Assembly (NCBI RefSeq): GCF_026262505.1
Contig: NC_067206.1
Coordinates: 22,831,896 to 22,895,895 of the forward strand
Direction of reading: 5' to 3'
Source of the DNA: Trichomonas vaginalis G3
Taxonomy: Eukaryota; Parabasalia; Trichomonadida; Trichomonadidae
DNA length: 64,000 bases
Every line of letters starts with the position of its first letter. Position 1 is the first letter of the stretch. This document shows positions 20,911-30,223 of the stretch, piece after piece. Under the pieces are notes generated by a model. That model searched no databases. It was given only the letters and a program-made list of their open reading frames with translations, and had not been told where the DNA came from. A program made the translations under genes and the position numbers.

Positions 20911-21156
20911 TTAAAATGTGGGAATTCTTGGGAACGGGAAAGGCTTATTTACTTGAGGAACAGGTAAAGGTGGTGGAGGTGGAGGTGGTGGCAACCAGTC
21001 CATTTTATATTCCTTCCTAGCTAATTTCCGTTTAATTTCATGGTCGCCCTCGGAGTCTTTGAATCGGACAGGTCGAGTTACACCATTCTTGGTCTCAAAC
21101 TCATATATAACCTGTTTGTCTGTATTTTCGTCGACTATGGCACGAGACACAAACAT
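20911..21156 (-). CDS. Unknown 81-aa protein with poly-proline run
   Basis: Starts at the ATG at 21,156. Residues 1-55 are mixed and charged. Then comes WLPPPPPPPPLPVPQV, a profilin/SH3-type proline run, and a PFPFPR tail. Not recognised. Convergent with the polymerase gene (23 bases apart) and divergent from the 87-aa gene, with a start-to-start distance of about 30 bases. The proline run might bind host actin-regulating proteins; this is speculation. Confidence 0.5.
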   Translation of the reverse strand: MFVSRAIVDENTDKQVIYEFETKNGVTRPVRFKDSEGDHEIKRKLARKEYKMDWLPPPPPPPPLPVPQVNKPFPFPRIPTF

Positions 21157-21186
21157 TGACCAAACGGACAAAAAGTGTCATTTCGG

Positions 21187-21450
21187 ATGGTCACGCAGCC
21201 AATCGCATTCGAGCACTTCGAAGAAGCCTTACGTTCCAAGGGAGAGGGTGTCTGGTGCAAGGCAGAGGTCATGAAACTCTACGAGCAGTACATCCTCAAT
21301 GCCTGGGAGGACAAATCGTCCTTGGATTGGCAATTCTACCAACTCCTCTGGGACGACCTCCTACGCAACTGGGATAACGAAAGAGCCCAATTCAAAGGTC
21401 GGGAACTAATTTTGCAAATTACCCTTAATTTAACATACTTATCCAAATAA
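21187..21450 (+). CDS. Unknown 87-aa protein
   Basis: First ATG at 21,187. Acidic and tryptophan-rich (LDWQFYQLLWDDLLRNWDNE), helical, no membrane segment. Not recognised. It shares a very short divergent promoter region with the 81-aa gene. The frame is also largely kept in the noisy copy (9,206-9,450). Confidence 0.45.
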   Translation: MVTQPIAFEHFEEALRSKGEGVWCKAEVMKLYEQYILNAWEDKSSLDWQFYQLLWDDLLRNWDNERAQFKGRELILQITLNLTYLSK

Positions 21451-21498
21451 ACACCTAAATTTACTTGGGGTTTCCCCTAAAATAAAATTTTTTTACTC

Positions 21499-22203
21499 TT
21501 AGAACCACTCGAGGTTCTCCTTACGGTTGTTGAGCTTGTCACCGTCAATGTGTCTGACCCTCGTCTTCTTGTCTGGATTTGGAACCCATTGAATTGCGAC
21601 AAGCTTGCCCATGGAGATTGAACCGCGATTCCGAAGGTTAAGGTTCAAGTGTCCCAAGTTGTTGAGGACTGGGGTAAGAACCTTGCCTGTCTCCTTGTTG
21701 CGGATTTGGTATGGGTAGGGTTGGGAAATTTCGTAAGCGTCATCGGCAACAAGGGTTGCCCAAACTTCCTTTTCTTCGTGTTTCTCTTCTTCTTCTTCCT
21801 CTTCTTCCTCTTCTTCCTCTTCTTCCTCTTCTTTGATAATACCTTCGGCAATTCTGTGTTCACGAATTACGGTGTTGGAGGTTCTGTCCTTTCCGAGTAC
21901 CTTCCAGATGGTGTCAATCTCTTCGAAGAAACGGTAGATGAGTCGGGCAAGGTTTTGGTTCTCTATGTTGTATTGGCGCAAGGTTTCCGCGAACTCGTAC
22001 AGGCATTTCTCATTGGAAGCTTGGTTCGTGAGGACATTGGCTTTGAGATTGGTTATCTCTAACATAAGACTATTTTGGAGAGTCTTAATGGAGTTTGTCA
22101 GATGAGCGTTCAATTGGGCAATTTGAATTTGAACTGGGCGCTTGTCTGGCAACCTTGAAAGGACATCTGCCATTGAGTTTGGCTTCGGTGCTTGTTCGGA
22201 CAT
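21499..22203 (-). CDS. HNH-type (HNH_3-like) nuclease-domain protein
   Basis: 234 aa. The N-terminal half is helical, with a run of about 17 glutamates around residues 120-140. The last about 50 residues have the HNH_3 signature: an HLNLNLRNRG-type strand, a GKLVAIQWVPNP strand, and VRHIDGDKLNNRKENLEWF, where H218 with D/N residues would bind the metal ion. Proteins with this module are phage and viral homing-type or nicking endonucleases. Here it may act in replication, recombination or spread of the element. It leads a run of minus-strand genes (22,236; 22,863). The domain call is strong; activity is not proven. Confidence 0.75.
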   Translation of the reverse strand: MSEQAPKPNSMADVLSRLPDKRPVQIQIAQLNAHLTNSIKTLQNSLMLEITNLKANVLTNQASNEKCLYEFAETLRQYNIENQNLARLIYRFFEEIDTIWKVLGKDRTSNTVIREHRIAEGIIKEEEEEEEEEEEEEEEEKHEEKEVWATLVADDAYEISQPYPYQIRNKETGKVLTPVLNNLGHLNLNLRNRGSISMGKLVAIQWVPNPDKKTRVRHIDGDKLNNRKENLEWF

Positions 22204-22235
22204 CGAAAAAATGAAGTGGTTTGAGAATGACGGTT

Positions 22236-22820
22236 TTACTTCAAAAAGCTTGTTATGACAGTTAAGTCATACAACAAGTTTAAAATAATATCTTGCTCTT
22301 CTTCTGAACGTTTGTTGTCTCTTCCGATAAAAGTTTCGAACATGAGAACCAAAAAACGTTTTTTGAGGAACCGAAAGAGTTCAGGCAAACGTTCATATTC
22401 CGGATATGTTGGGAGCAGTTCGAAACATCTGAGCTGACTTTCGGACAAAATTGGGACAATGTCAACAAATTCATCTTTGGTCGGACTGCTTGAAGGTAAG
22501 TCCCTTACATGTAAGTAGCTCTGGTAAAGTCTTCTCATTTCTGCTAACTTTTGGAGTATAGCTTCGTAGTTTAGAAGTTTTAATTTTAATTGTCTTATTC
22601 CACTCTTGACATCTAAACGGTAACTATCCATGAGGTCAAGAGTAGCTTTGGTAGCTTTAAGTGGAGCTATCTGTTCCTTGACTCCTGCAATTTTGGTTGC
22701 AATTGTGATTTGAGCTCCTTCAAGTTCGCCGTCTATGTCGTTCTCAACGTCTTCAACTATGGCTTGAAACTCTTCATCGGTCCATTGAGATTGGTGTGGG
22801 ACGAATTTAACTTGCTTCAT
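22236..22820 (-). CDS. Unknown 194-aa coiled-coil protein
   Basis: Not recognised. Residues 1-30 are acidic, 35-100 are a long helix with heptad-like spacing (KLKLLNYEAILQKLAEMRR), and the C-terminal part is hydrophobic and helical (FLKKRFLVLMFETFIG). It lies 32 bases upstream of the HNH gene on the same strand and is likely co-transcribed. Start is the first ATG, following TTTTTTC. It could be a structural scaffold or a partner of the HNH protein. Confidence 0.55.
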   Translation of the reverse strand: MKQVKFVPHQSQWTDEEFQAIVEDVENDIDGELEGAQITIATKIAGVKEQIAPLKATKATLDLMDSYRLDVKSGIRQLKLKLLNYEAILQKLAEMRRLYQSYLHVRDLPSSSPTKDEFVDIVPILSESQLRCFELLPTYPEYERLPELFRFLKKRFLVLMFETFIGRDNKRSEEEQDIILNLLYDLTVITSFLK

Positions 22821-22862
22821 TCAAAAAATGAAAAAAAATGTTTTTACTCTAAACGTTAAGGT

Positions 22863-23228
22863 TTACTGAATTGTTTGGATGTCGCCTTCTGAGGTTATGA
22901 AGAACGGCCGTCCTGAGAAGTGGAACAGTGCTCTGAGAATTTGTATAATTCGTGGAATTGGACTCTCTCTGTTTGGAAGTTGTATCCATGGGCGCTTTGC
23001 AAAGAACTTGAGAAGAGCTTCTTTCTTCATCTCCTTTATGTCGTCTACAGGAGTTTTTTCTGGTATTTGAATTGGAATTCCGGTTTCAATTTCGATTTTC
23101 AGCGCACCTCTTCCAGACAACCAGAAGCCGAGGGACTTGTTGGCTTTGTCCTTGCCCAAGTACTGCTTAACAACTTCATTTATCTCTATAAGGTAAATTG
23201 CCTCATCTAATGGCTCGATGTTGTCCAT
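22863..23228 (-). CDS. Unknown 121-aa protein
   Basis: Not recognised. Mixed alpha/beta look, no membrane segment (IYLIEINEVVKQYLGKDKAN at 12-31; PIQIPEKTPVDDIKEMKKE in the middle). First gene of the minus-strand run leading to the HNH gene. Its start abuts the 22-bp tandem repeat array, which separates it from the divergent P/Q-rich gene. Confidence 0.5.
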   Translation of the reverse strand: MDNIEPLDEAIYLIEINEVVKQYLGKDKANKSLGFWLSGRGALKIEIETGIPIQIPEKTPVDDIKEMKKEALLKFFAKRPWIQLPNRESPIPRIIQILRALFHFSGRPFFITSEGDIQTIQ

Positions 23229-23580
23229 TGCACTGCTTCAGAACAATACTTGTACTTTTTCAGAACAAGACTTGCACTTCTTCAGAACAATACTTGTACT
23301 TTTTCAGAACAATACTTGTACTTTTTCAGAACAAATTTCCCGTAAAAGCTCTCAATTTGTGAGAAAAATTTTCTGTTTCAGAACAATACTTGTACTTTTT
23401 CAGAACAATACTTGTACTTTTTCAGAACAATACTTGTACTTTTTCAGAACAATACTTGCACTACTTCAGAACAATACTTGTACTTTTTCAGAACAATACT
23501 TGCACTACTTCAGAACAATATTTGTACTTTTTCAGAACAAGACTTGCACTGCTTCAGAACAATATTTGTACTGTTTCAAG
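23229..23580. repeat. 22-bp tandem repeat array between divergent genes
   Basis: About 15 copies of a unit close to CAGAACAATACTTGTACTTT, with variants in the last bases (GCACTACTT, GCACTGCTT). One unrelated stretch of about 45 bases at 23,335-23,375 interrupts it. The array fills the whole promoter region between the genes at 22,863-23,228 and 23,584-24,165. The period of 22 bp is about two helical turns, as expected for arrayed protein-binding sites. Confidence 0.8.
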
Positions 23581-23583
23581 ACA

Positions 23584-24165
23584 ATGTCCCACGTCCCACC
23601 AACCCAGTCCATTCCCGAACCAGCAGAACCGAAAGCTGCAGAACTCCAGCAGCAACCACAACAACCTCAGTTCCAGCAAGTACCTCCACCAAATTACTAC
23701 CAATTTCCACCTCAAGGTTACTACCCACCACAAGGCTTCCCGAACTACCCTCCTCAACCTATGCCTTACTTCCCCAACCCTTGGATGTTTATGCAAAACC
23801 CTGCCCCACAATTCCAATCTCAATCCAAGAGAGACCAAGAGTTCGAGGAAGGTCTGAACCGCTTACGCAAAGAGTATGCTACTACCCCAATGGAAGAAGA
23901 CAGGCTCTCACTCTCTTCCCTCAAATCGACCGATTCGACTCGTACCACAGATTCGGTTCGTGACCGTGAAGACTACCTCAAGCAGTCTGAGAGACTCTTC
24001 ATCCTACAACCATTTACAGTTGGAGCTCTCAAGAACATGCGCAATTACGAAGGTCAGACACCAGCTGGAGACCGCAAAACAGACGTACTCGCAAGAGCCG
24101 TCCAACTGGTCAAGACAAAGACTGAGATAGTCGACTTCATTCTTGCAGCTTGCCCATACAAGTAA
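23584..24165 (+). CDS. Unknown 193-aa proline/glutamine/tyrosine-rich protein
   Basis: Start chosen at the ATG at 23,584 just after the repeat array; the open frame upstream is only the translated repeat. Residues 1-80 are P, Q and Y rich (QGYYPPQGFPNYPPQPMPYF), as in adhesive or phase-separating proteins. Residues 85-193 are charged and helical (SKRDQEFEEGLNRLRKEYA) and end in DFILAACPYK. Not recognised. It may be a virion or assembly protein. Confidence 0.6.
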   Translation: MSHVPPTQSIPEPAEPKAAELQQQPQQPQFQQVPPPNYYQFPPQGYYPPQGFPNYPPQPMPYFPNPWMFMQNPAPQFQSQSKRDQEFEEGLNRLRKEYATTPMEEDRLSLSSLKSTDSTRTTDSVRDREDYLKQSERLFILQPFTVGALKNMRNYEGQTPAGDRKTDVLARAVQLVKTKTEIVDFILAACPYK

Positions 24166-24194
24166 AAAAAATAAACAATTACGAGTTAAACTTT

Positions 24195-24395
24195 TTATTC
24201 TTTCTTTTCTGAGTTGTTTAGAGCTGGTTTCTCTTGTAGGAACCTTTCGTACTCTTCCATGGTCATGTAATTGCGAATTTTGTACGCAATTCCAGGTTCG
24301 TTGTTTTTGAACCTGATGTATGTAACGCTTCCATCCTCCTCGGGGAAGTAAGCTGCTAACATCTGACCAAGTTTTCTCGGTGACTCGGAGCTCAT
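24195..24395 (-). CDS. Unknown 66-aa protein
   Basis: Starts at the ATG at 24,395. Mixed alpha/beta: MLAAYFPEEDGSVTYIRFKN, then a helical MTMEEYERFLQEKPAL. Not recognised. It forms a pair with the 62-aa gene 36 bases upstream, same strand. Confidence 0.45.
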   Translation of the reverse strand: MSSESPRKLGQMLAAYFPEEDGSVTYIRFKNNEPGIAYKIRNYMTMEEYERFLQEKPALNNSEKKE

Positions 24396-24431
24396 TAAAA
24401 ATGTCACTTTTTAAACGTTAAGTTTTTAGTC

Positions 24432-24620
24432 TTATTTTACCCTTTGTTTGTCAAGGTAGTATTGGAGTGCAATTTCTCCAAATTCTCTGTGTCGGAGTTC
24501 TTCAGCATTTTCCAAGGTGTACCTGGAGAACTCAAAGAAGTTGTCAAGAAGATACTGCCATGCTGCTCTTCTGAGTTCGTCGGTATTTTGGAAGTGTTGC
24601 ACCTTCGAGTCTTCTGACAT
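24432..24620 (-). CDS. Unknown 62-aa helical protein
   Basis: Starts at the ATG at 24,620. All-helical and charged (RRAAWQYLLDNFFEFSRYTL). Not recognised. It begins right at the edge of the accessory repeat island and is followed by the 66-aa gene. Confidence 0.45.
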   Translation of the reverse strand: MSEDSKVQHFQNTDELRRAAWQYLLDNFFEFSRYTLENAEELRHREFGEIALQYYLDKQRVK

Positions 24621-24654
24621 GAAAAAAATGACACTTTTTCATTTTTTTGTATTT

Positions 24655-26170
24655 GACGAGAATGTCGGGTAAATGTTTTGTCAAAACTTCATCGTAATGA
24701 GTGTATATGTTTTGTCAAGACTTCTTCGTATATGTTTTGTCATGACTTCATCGTACATGTTTTGTCAAGACTTCTTCATCGTAATGAGCGTAAATGTTTT
24801 GTGAAGAATATAGCAACAGTCTGAATTCAGACGGTTGCTTTTTATACAAAATTCATGCAGGAAATTCTTGAGTTTTGGTTGAAAGAATACGGTGGAGCCA
24901 AAAGTGGCTCGACCTCAAAACAAGCATTTTATGAGCTTACAAAGGGTGTTATGAATGAATTCAAATGTATTTACATACATCCTGACCTCGTTCATTTTGT
25001 TGCTGAATTCAGCAAAAATAATGTTTAGGTGAAGTGGTGCGATCTCACCTGTTTTTTCACCTGTTTTCTACCCTCTTGAATTTTCATGACTTCTTCGTAA
25101 ATGTTTTGTCATGACTTCTTCGTAAATGTTTTGTCAAACATGAACGTAAATGTTTTGTCAAGACTTCTTCGTAAATGTTTTGTCAAACATGAACGTAAAT
25201 GTTTTGTCAAGACTTCTTCGTAAATGTTTTGTCAAACATGAACGTAAATGTTTTGTCAAGACTTCTTCGTAAATGTTTTGTCAAACATGAACGTAAATGT
25301 TTTGTCAAGACTTCTTCGTAAATGTTTTGTCATGACTTCTTCGTAAATGTTTTGTCATGACTTCTTCGTAATGAGTGTAAAGGACCCAAAAATAAAGTTT
25401 ATGTTAGAATGTTAGATCTAACACGTTTTCTAACACGTTTTCTAACCTCATGAATTTTCATGAATTTCCTTAAGATAGAAAAAATAAAGTTAGTTTTATT
25501 TTGTATTTTTTTGTATGTAAGATATGATTTCAGGGATTTTTTTGACGAAGTGTCAATGTTCACTTCGTCAAAAAATAACAGTTATCTAATGAAAAAGTGT
25601 CATTTTATTTTTTTATTTTGTATGTAAGATATGATTTCAGGGATTTTTTTGACGAAGTGTCAATGTTCACTTCGTCAAAAAATAACAGTTATCTAATGAA
25701 AAAGTGTCATGACTTCTTCGTAAATGTTTTGTCAAGACTTCTTCGTAATGAGTGTAAAGGACCCAAAAATAAAGTTTATGTTAGAATGTTAGATCTAACA
25801 CGTTTTCTAACACGTTTTCTAACCTCTTGAATTTTCATGACTTCTTCGTAAATGTTTTGTCATGACTTCTTCGTAATGAGTGTAAAGGACCAAAAAATAA
25901 AGTTTATGTTAGCATGTTAGATCTAACACGTTTTCTAACATGGTCTAAAACTCTTGAATTTTCATGATTTCATCGTAATGAGCGTAAATGTTTTGTCAAG
26001 ACTTCTTCGTAATGAGTGTAAAGGACCCAAAAATAAAGTTTATGTTAGAATGTTAGATCTAACACGTTTTCTAACACGTTTTCTAACATGGTCTAAAACT
26101 CTTGAATTTTCATGAATTTTCCCGAAATAAAAAATAAAGTTAGTTTTATTTTTTTTATTTTTTTTATTTT
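24655..26170. repeat. Accessory repeat island, part 1
   Basis: Dense tandem and dispersed repeats. One family is built on AAATGTTTTGTCAAGACTTC(TTCGT), about 25 bp per unit, often alternating with TCAAACATGAACG. A second is a cassette with AAAATAAAGTTTATGTTAGA and then repeated TAACACGTTTTC. A third has GACGAAGTG...CACTTCGTC hairpins at about 25,549-25,575 and 25,650-25,676. A leader-like stretch with TTTTGTATGTAAGA lies near 25,500-25,520. Only one short gene (24,855-25,028) is found inside. Confidence 0.85.
24855..25028 (+). CDS. Unknown 57-aa protein in the repeat island
   Basis: An ATG frame with balanced amino-acid content (MQEILEFWLKEYGGAKSG at the start; CIYIHPDLVHFVAEFSKNN at the end). 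The last codons lie inside the AAAAATAATGTTTAG start of the repeat cassette, so the cassette copies downstream may be carrying the end of this gene. Not recognised. A broken copy exists at 12,864-13,054. Confidence 0.4.
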   Translation: MQEILEFWLKEYGGAKSGSTSKQAFYELTKGVMNEFKCIYIHPDLVHFVAEFSKNNV

Positions 26171-26181
26171 GTATAAAAGAT

Positions 26182-27123
26182 ATGATTTCAACAATAGGTT
26201 CTACAACACTTCAAACAACAACAGCACCAAACTCGTTAGTCATGAATCCAACATCTATGTTAGTAGAGATGAAAAGCTTCATTCCTTCTTCATATACTTT
26301 TGAAACAAAAATCCAGAAGATAAAGCAAGAACTGTTAACAAGTAATTTAGACTGTAGTGCGAAAGATGAAACAAATGAACAGTATCTTTATGAAATGGAG
26401 GACATTATTGACCATTTACCCAAATTGCCTGAAATCCAACAACAAAAACTAACTATTCCTGAATTCGACGAAATTGAAGTCAAAGCAACTGACTCAGTAG
26501 AAATAAAGAAGTTCATACGAAAGGTAAACTATGAGTTTCTAGGATTTCATTGCAACCATAAGGTTATGGACAAAGATTGCGACATGGTATATAAGAATGT
26601 TTCTGACATATATAAATCCGGGGAGTTTAAGACCTACGACAACTTTGTTTCGTTAGTTGCTGAATGTGTATGGCAGATAAGAGATAAAGATAGAAGAGGC
26701 AAAGTATGGAACAAACAAATAAAACCAGCAACTTTTGAGTTAAAGAAAACCATTGACGCTTTAGTTGTTCTAGCAGGTAAGGTTTCAGAATATAACGCAA
26801 AAATGAACCCGCAATGTTCTAAATGTAAAGCAGCAATGAGGAAATATAACTACTCCGTCAAAGAGATAGAAAGAATGAGAAACGACTATGCAGACTTAAA
26901 GAAAGAAGCAGAAAAGCCAGCAGAAGATAAAATGGACATGTTAGCATTTCTGAACAAAAACTATCCAACAGCAGAAGGTTTCCTTCTATCTGACGTCAAG
27001 AAGAAGTATAAAGAGACTTTCGGCATAGTTAAAACATTCGATATCCTCAGCGAAGAAATAGAAGCTACAAAACTGTTTAAAGTCATGAACCATCGCAACA
27101 TATACCATGTAAAACGCTTGTAA
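26182..27123 (+). CDS. Unknown 313-aa protein with a possible zinc knuckle and C-terminal winged-helix-like module
   Basis: Starts at the ATG after the shared leader TTTTGTATAAAAGAT. Residues 1-60 are S/T-rich then helical. A CSKCKAAM motif lies near 212-219 with C/H residues upstream (CNHK near 132). The last about 60 residues (LSDVKKKYKETFGI...KLFKVMNHRNIYHVKRL) look like a small DNA-binding helical module, as found at the end of viral replication proteins. The 3' end of the gene is duplicated downstream (27,418-27,582). No family is claimed. The leader it shares with the KilA-N-type genes suggests common regulation. Confidence 0.6.
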   Translation: MISTIGSTTLQTTTAPNSLVMNPTSMLVEMKSFIPSSYTFETKIQKIKQELLTSNLDCSAKDETNEQYLYEMEDIIDHLPKLPEIQQQKLTIPEFDEIEVKATDSVEIKKFIRKVNYEFLGFHCNHKVMDKDCDMVYKNVSDIYKSGEFKTYDNFVSLVAECVWQIRDKDRRGKVWNKQIKPATFELKKTIDALVVLAGKVSEYNAKMNPQCSKCKAAMRKYNYSVKEIERMRNDYADLKKEAEKPAEDKMDMLAFLNKNYPTAEGFLLSDVKKKYKETFGIVKTFDILSEEIEATKLFKVMNHRNIYHVKRL

Positions 27124-28183
27124 ATAGTTATGTTAGAAAACGTGTTAGAAAACGTGTTAGATCTAACATGCTAACATAAACTTTATTTTTGCTGAATTCC
27201 GTATGAAATTTCATGAGTTTTGTGTGTTTTAGACCATGTTAGAAAACGTGTTAGATCTAACATTCTAACATAAACATTATTTTTGAGGAAAAATGACCAA
27301 ATTTCATGAGTTTTGTGTGTTTTAGACCATGTTAGAAAACGTGTTAGAAAACATGTTAGATCTAACATTCTAACATAAAATATATTTTTGGTCATTTACA
27401 ATGAAGTCTTGACAAAAACTATCCAACAGCAGAAGATTTCCTTCTATCTGACGTCAAGAAGAAGTATAAAGAGACTTTCGGCATAGTTAAAACATTCGAT
27501 ATCCTCAGCGAAGAAATAGAAGCTACAAAACTGTTTAAAGTCATGAACCATCGCAACATATACCATGTAAAACGCTTGTGAGAAAACGGGTGAAAAAACG
27601 GGTGAGATCTCACCTCTTCACCTAAACATTATTTTTGCTGAATTCCGTATGAAATTTCATGAGTTTTGTGTGTTTTAGACCATGTTAGAAAAGAGGTTAG
27701 AAAAGAGGTTAGATCTAACATGCTAACATAAACATTATTTTTGCTGAAAAAAATGACCAAATTTCATGAATTTCCTCATATGTTTGCTACCCGAGGAAAA
27801 CCGAGGGTAGAGATTCCGTACGAAAATCATGAAGAACAGCGAGTAGGTAAGAAACCCCAGTCGCCAAAACTCTATGAAAATCGTAAAAAAATGACCAAAT
27901 TTCATTATATAACTGTTATTTTTTTACGAAGAGAACTTTTGCACTTCGTAAAAAAATCCCTGAAATCATATCTTTTATACAAGATAGAAAATCTTACTCG
28001 CCTAAAACTCATGAAAATCGTGAAAAAATGACCAAATTTCATTATATAACTGTTATTTTTTTACGAAGAGAACTTTTGCACTTCGTAAAAAAAATCCCTG
28101 AAATCATATCTTTTATACAAGATAGAAAAAATAAAGTTAGTTTTATTTTTATTTATTTTTTTATTTTGTATGTAAGAACATAT
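27124..28183. repeat. Accessory repeat island, part 2, with gene fragments
   Basis: Inverted-orientation copies of the cassette (GTTAGATCTAACATGCTAAC and relatives, about 27,130-27,390 and 27,575-27,750), often ending in CATGAGTTTTGTGTGTTTTA. A near-identical copy of the last about 165 bases of the 313-aa gene lies at 27,418-27,582. A fragment at about 27,770-27,850 resembles coding sequence of the KilA-N-type gene at 29,400. Two copies of a block with ACGAAGAG...CTTCGT hairpins lie at 27,890-27,990 and 28,030-28,130. Confidence 0.8.
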
Positions 28184-28799
28184 ATGACAAACACTGAGTT
28201 TGAAACAGTTAAAAAGATAGACAATGACACCAAAGTGGTTAGAATAGGTGATTTAAACGTAAGATACTCAAAGAAATACAACAAATATTCTTTGTCAGAC
28301 ATTTTATCTCCATCTGGAAAGAAAACATACCATTGGGTTGGAATTGCTTCAACTCAGAAAATTTTGACAAGAAATCCTGAGCTTATGATATCGGTAAGAT
28401 TCTATGGAACTACAGCATATCTCATCGACAAAAGTCTTATACCAATAGTTTTGTTATGGTTAGACCCAGTTGTTGGATATAACTTCATAAACATATGGTT
28501 CATTCGATACGGAACGTTTGCAGTGGAAGGCTTACTTTACATCGTTCAAGAAACCGAAGGACTTCAATACAAAGAGATATAAGATAGGAAGAACATATAA
28601 TATAACTCTAAGATATGACAGTACAGTCAATATAGTCAAGGTTGTGTTCGTTAACGATATGAGAGCTGCAGAAACAGAACTACTTGAAAAGTTTGAGAAA
28701 ATGTATGGTGCTCCCACGAAAGGTAAAGAAACGTTTGAAGTAGATGAGATAGATAAAGCTATAAAATTATTTGACGAAGTTGCTGAAAAATACATGTAA
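28184..28799 (+). pseudogene. KilA-N-like plus T5orf172 (GIY-YIG-like) gene region, broken
   Basis: The first part has the KilA-N pattern (KKYNKYSLSDILSPSGKK, then RFYGTTAYLID and a hydrophobic helix ending in DPVVGYNFI), a DNA-binding domain of large DNA viruses and phages. The second part has the T5orf172/MUG113 pattern of the GIY-YIG nuclease superfamily (YKIGRTYNITLRYD, then RAAETELLEKFEKMYG). This domain pair is common in nucleocytoplasmic viruses. The region is preceded by the shared TTTTGTATGTAAGA leader. It looks broken, about once. Family recognition is from motif memory; a profile search on each part would settle it. Confidence 0.6.
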
Positions 28800-29399
28800 A
28801 AATAACGTTTACCATGTAAAACGCTTGTGAGAAAACAGGTGAAAAACAGGTGAGATCGCACCACTTCACCTAAACATTATTTTTGCTGAAAAATGACCAA
28901 ATTTCATGAGTTTTGTATGTTTTAGACCATGTGAGAAAACAGGTGAAAAAACAGGTGAGATCGCACCTCTTCACCTAAACATTATTTTTGTCTGATTTAC
29001 GCTCATTACGATGAAGAAGTCTTGACAAAGCATGTACGAAGAAGTTTTGACAAAACATTTACGAAGAAGTCTTGACAAAACATTTACGCTCATTACGATG
29101 AAGAAGTCTTGACAAAACATATACGTTCATGTTTGACAAAACATATACGTTCATGTTTGACAAAACATATACGTTCATGTTTGACAAAACATTTACGAAG
29201 AAGTCTTGACAAAACATTTACGAAGAAGTCATGAAAATTCACGAGGGTAGAGATTCCGTACGAAAACAGTGAAGAACAGCGAGACCGACTTCCTTCGGGG
29301 TCGCCTAAAACTCATGAAAACAGTGAATTTCCTTAAGATAGAAAAAATAAAGTTAGTTTTATTTTTATTTATTTTTTTATTTTGTATGTAAGGACAGAT
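28800..29399. repeat. Accessory repeat island, part 3
   Basis: Starts with a copy of the 3' end of the 313-aa gene (ACCATGTAAAACGCTTGTG, about 28,811), then cassette copies of the GTGAGATCGCACC type (28,830-28,990). Next come inverted-orientation 25-bp units around GAAGAAGTCTTGACAAAACA (29,015-29,235), a fragment resembling the KilA-N-type gene (29,240-29,320), and the shared leader (29,345-29,392). Confidence 0.8.
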
Positions 29400-30206
29400 A
29401 TGTCAACATCAGAGAACACAACAACTGCTATCGTTCATGAAGCCATAAATGAAGAATACGAGTACATACAGTATAACAAACAGTTACGTCTCATTCGTTC
29501 GGTCAAAGACGATATGTACCAAATGCAAAGTATTTTGAATGCTCTTCGTTCTACAAAGCAAGCACATCATTGGTTTGAAAACCAACAGACAAAAAGAACT
29601 TTTAGAAGAATTTCCTCATATGTTTGCGACCCGAGGAAAACCGCGAGTCGAGATTCCGTACGAAAATCGTAAAAATTTGCTAAATGGTTTGAGAGGCTGG
29701 TATTACATAGACTTCTTGTAAATGCTGTTGCAATGTGGGCTTCACCTCGTTACGTTTGTTATATTTTCATGATGTTAGATGAAATTCATAGACAAGAACG
29801 TGAAGAGCTAGAGAACAAGCTTGAAGCAAAAGACAAAAGCATTCAGAAAAGAATACCACGTTCGGTACCAAAAGGAAAGGAAAAGAACTATAAGTATATG
29901 ATTTATACTGAAGAGATGGAAAATGAAGAAGACAGTGACATGGTTATGTTGCATTTAGTCAGAAGAAACAACAAAAGCTTTTACGACCTTGCTAAGATTT
30001 ACAAATCTGACAGAAATTGGTTCTATCGCGAAAACTTACCGATTTCAATGACCCCAAATGAAGATGTGAAACAAATAGTTCAAGATACGTTACCTCAAAC
30101 ACACTATGATATTAAAGGTTGTACAATACTTACCTTCAAAGAAGATTTGCCATTGTTAAAGGAAAAAATAACAGAGTATTTTGACAACTTCAAACAAGTA
30201 GAGTAA
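29400..30206 (+). pseudogene. KilA-N/DUF3627-like gene region, broken
   Basis: Starts after the shared TTTTGTATGTAAGGACAGAT leader. The first part is helical (IVHEAINEEYEYIQYNKQLR). A middle stretch resembles the end of a KilA-N/MSV199 domain (WASPRYVCYIFMMLDEIHRQ). Then follow a coiled coil (EREELENKLEAKDKSIQKRI) and a C-terminal globular part resembling DUF3627 (YKYMIYTEEM...LHLVRRNNKSFYDLAKIYKS). In large DNA viruses such proteins bind DNA and regulate genes. Broken, about once. The family call is moderate. Confidence 0.5.
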
Positions 30207-30223
30207 ATTGCACTCTTTATTTT

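Noticed and set aside
23218-23583. Long open frame upstream of the P/Q-rich gene
   Set aside because: It only translates the 22-bp repeat into a periodic string. The ATG after the array is the sensible start.
24655-29235. Regular 25-bp repeats with similar spacing, at first sight like a CRISPR array
   Set aside because: The units abut or overlap, spacers are not unique, orientation flips midway, and the host is a eukaryote. These are tandem repeats.
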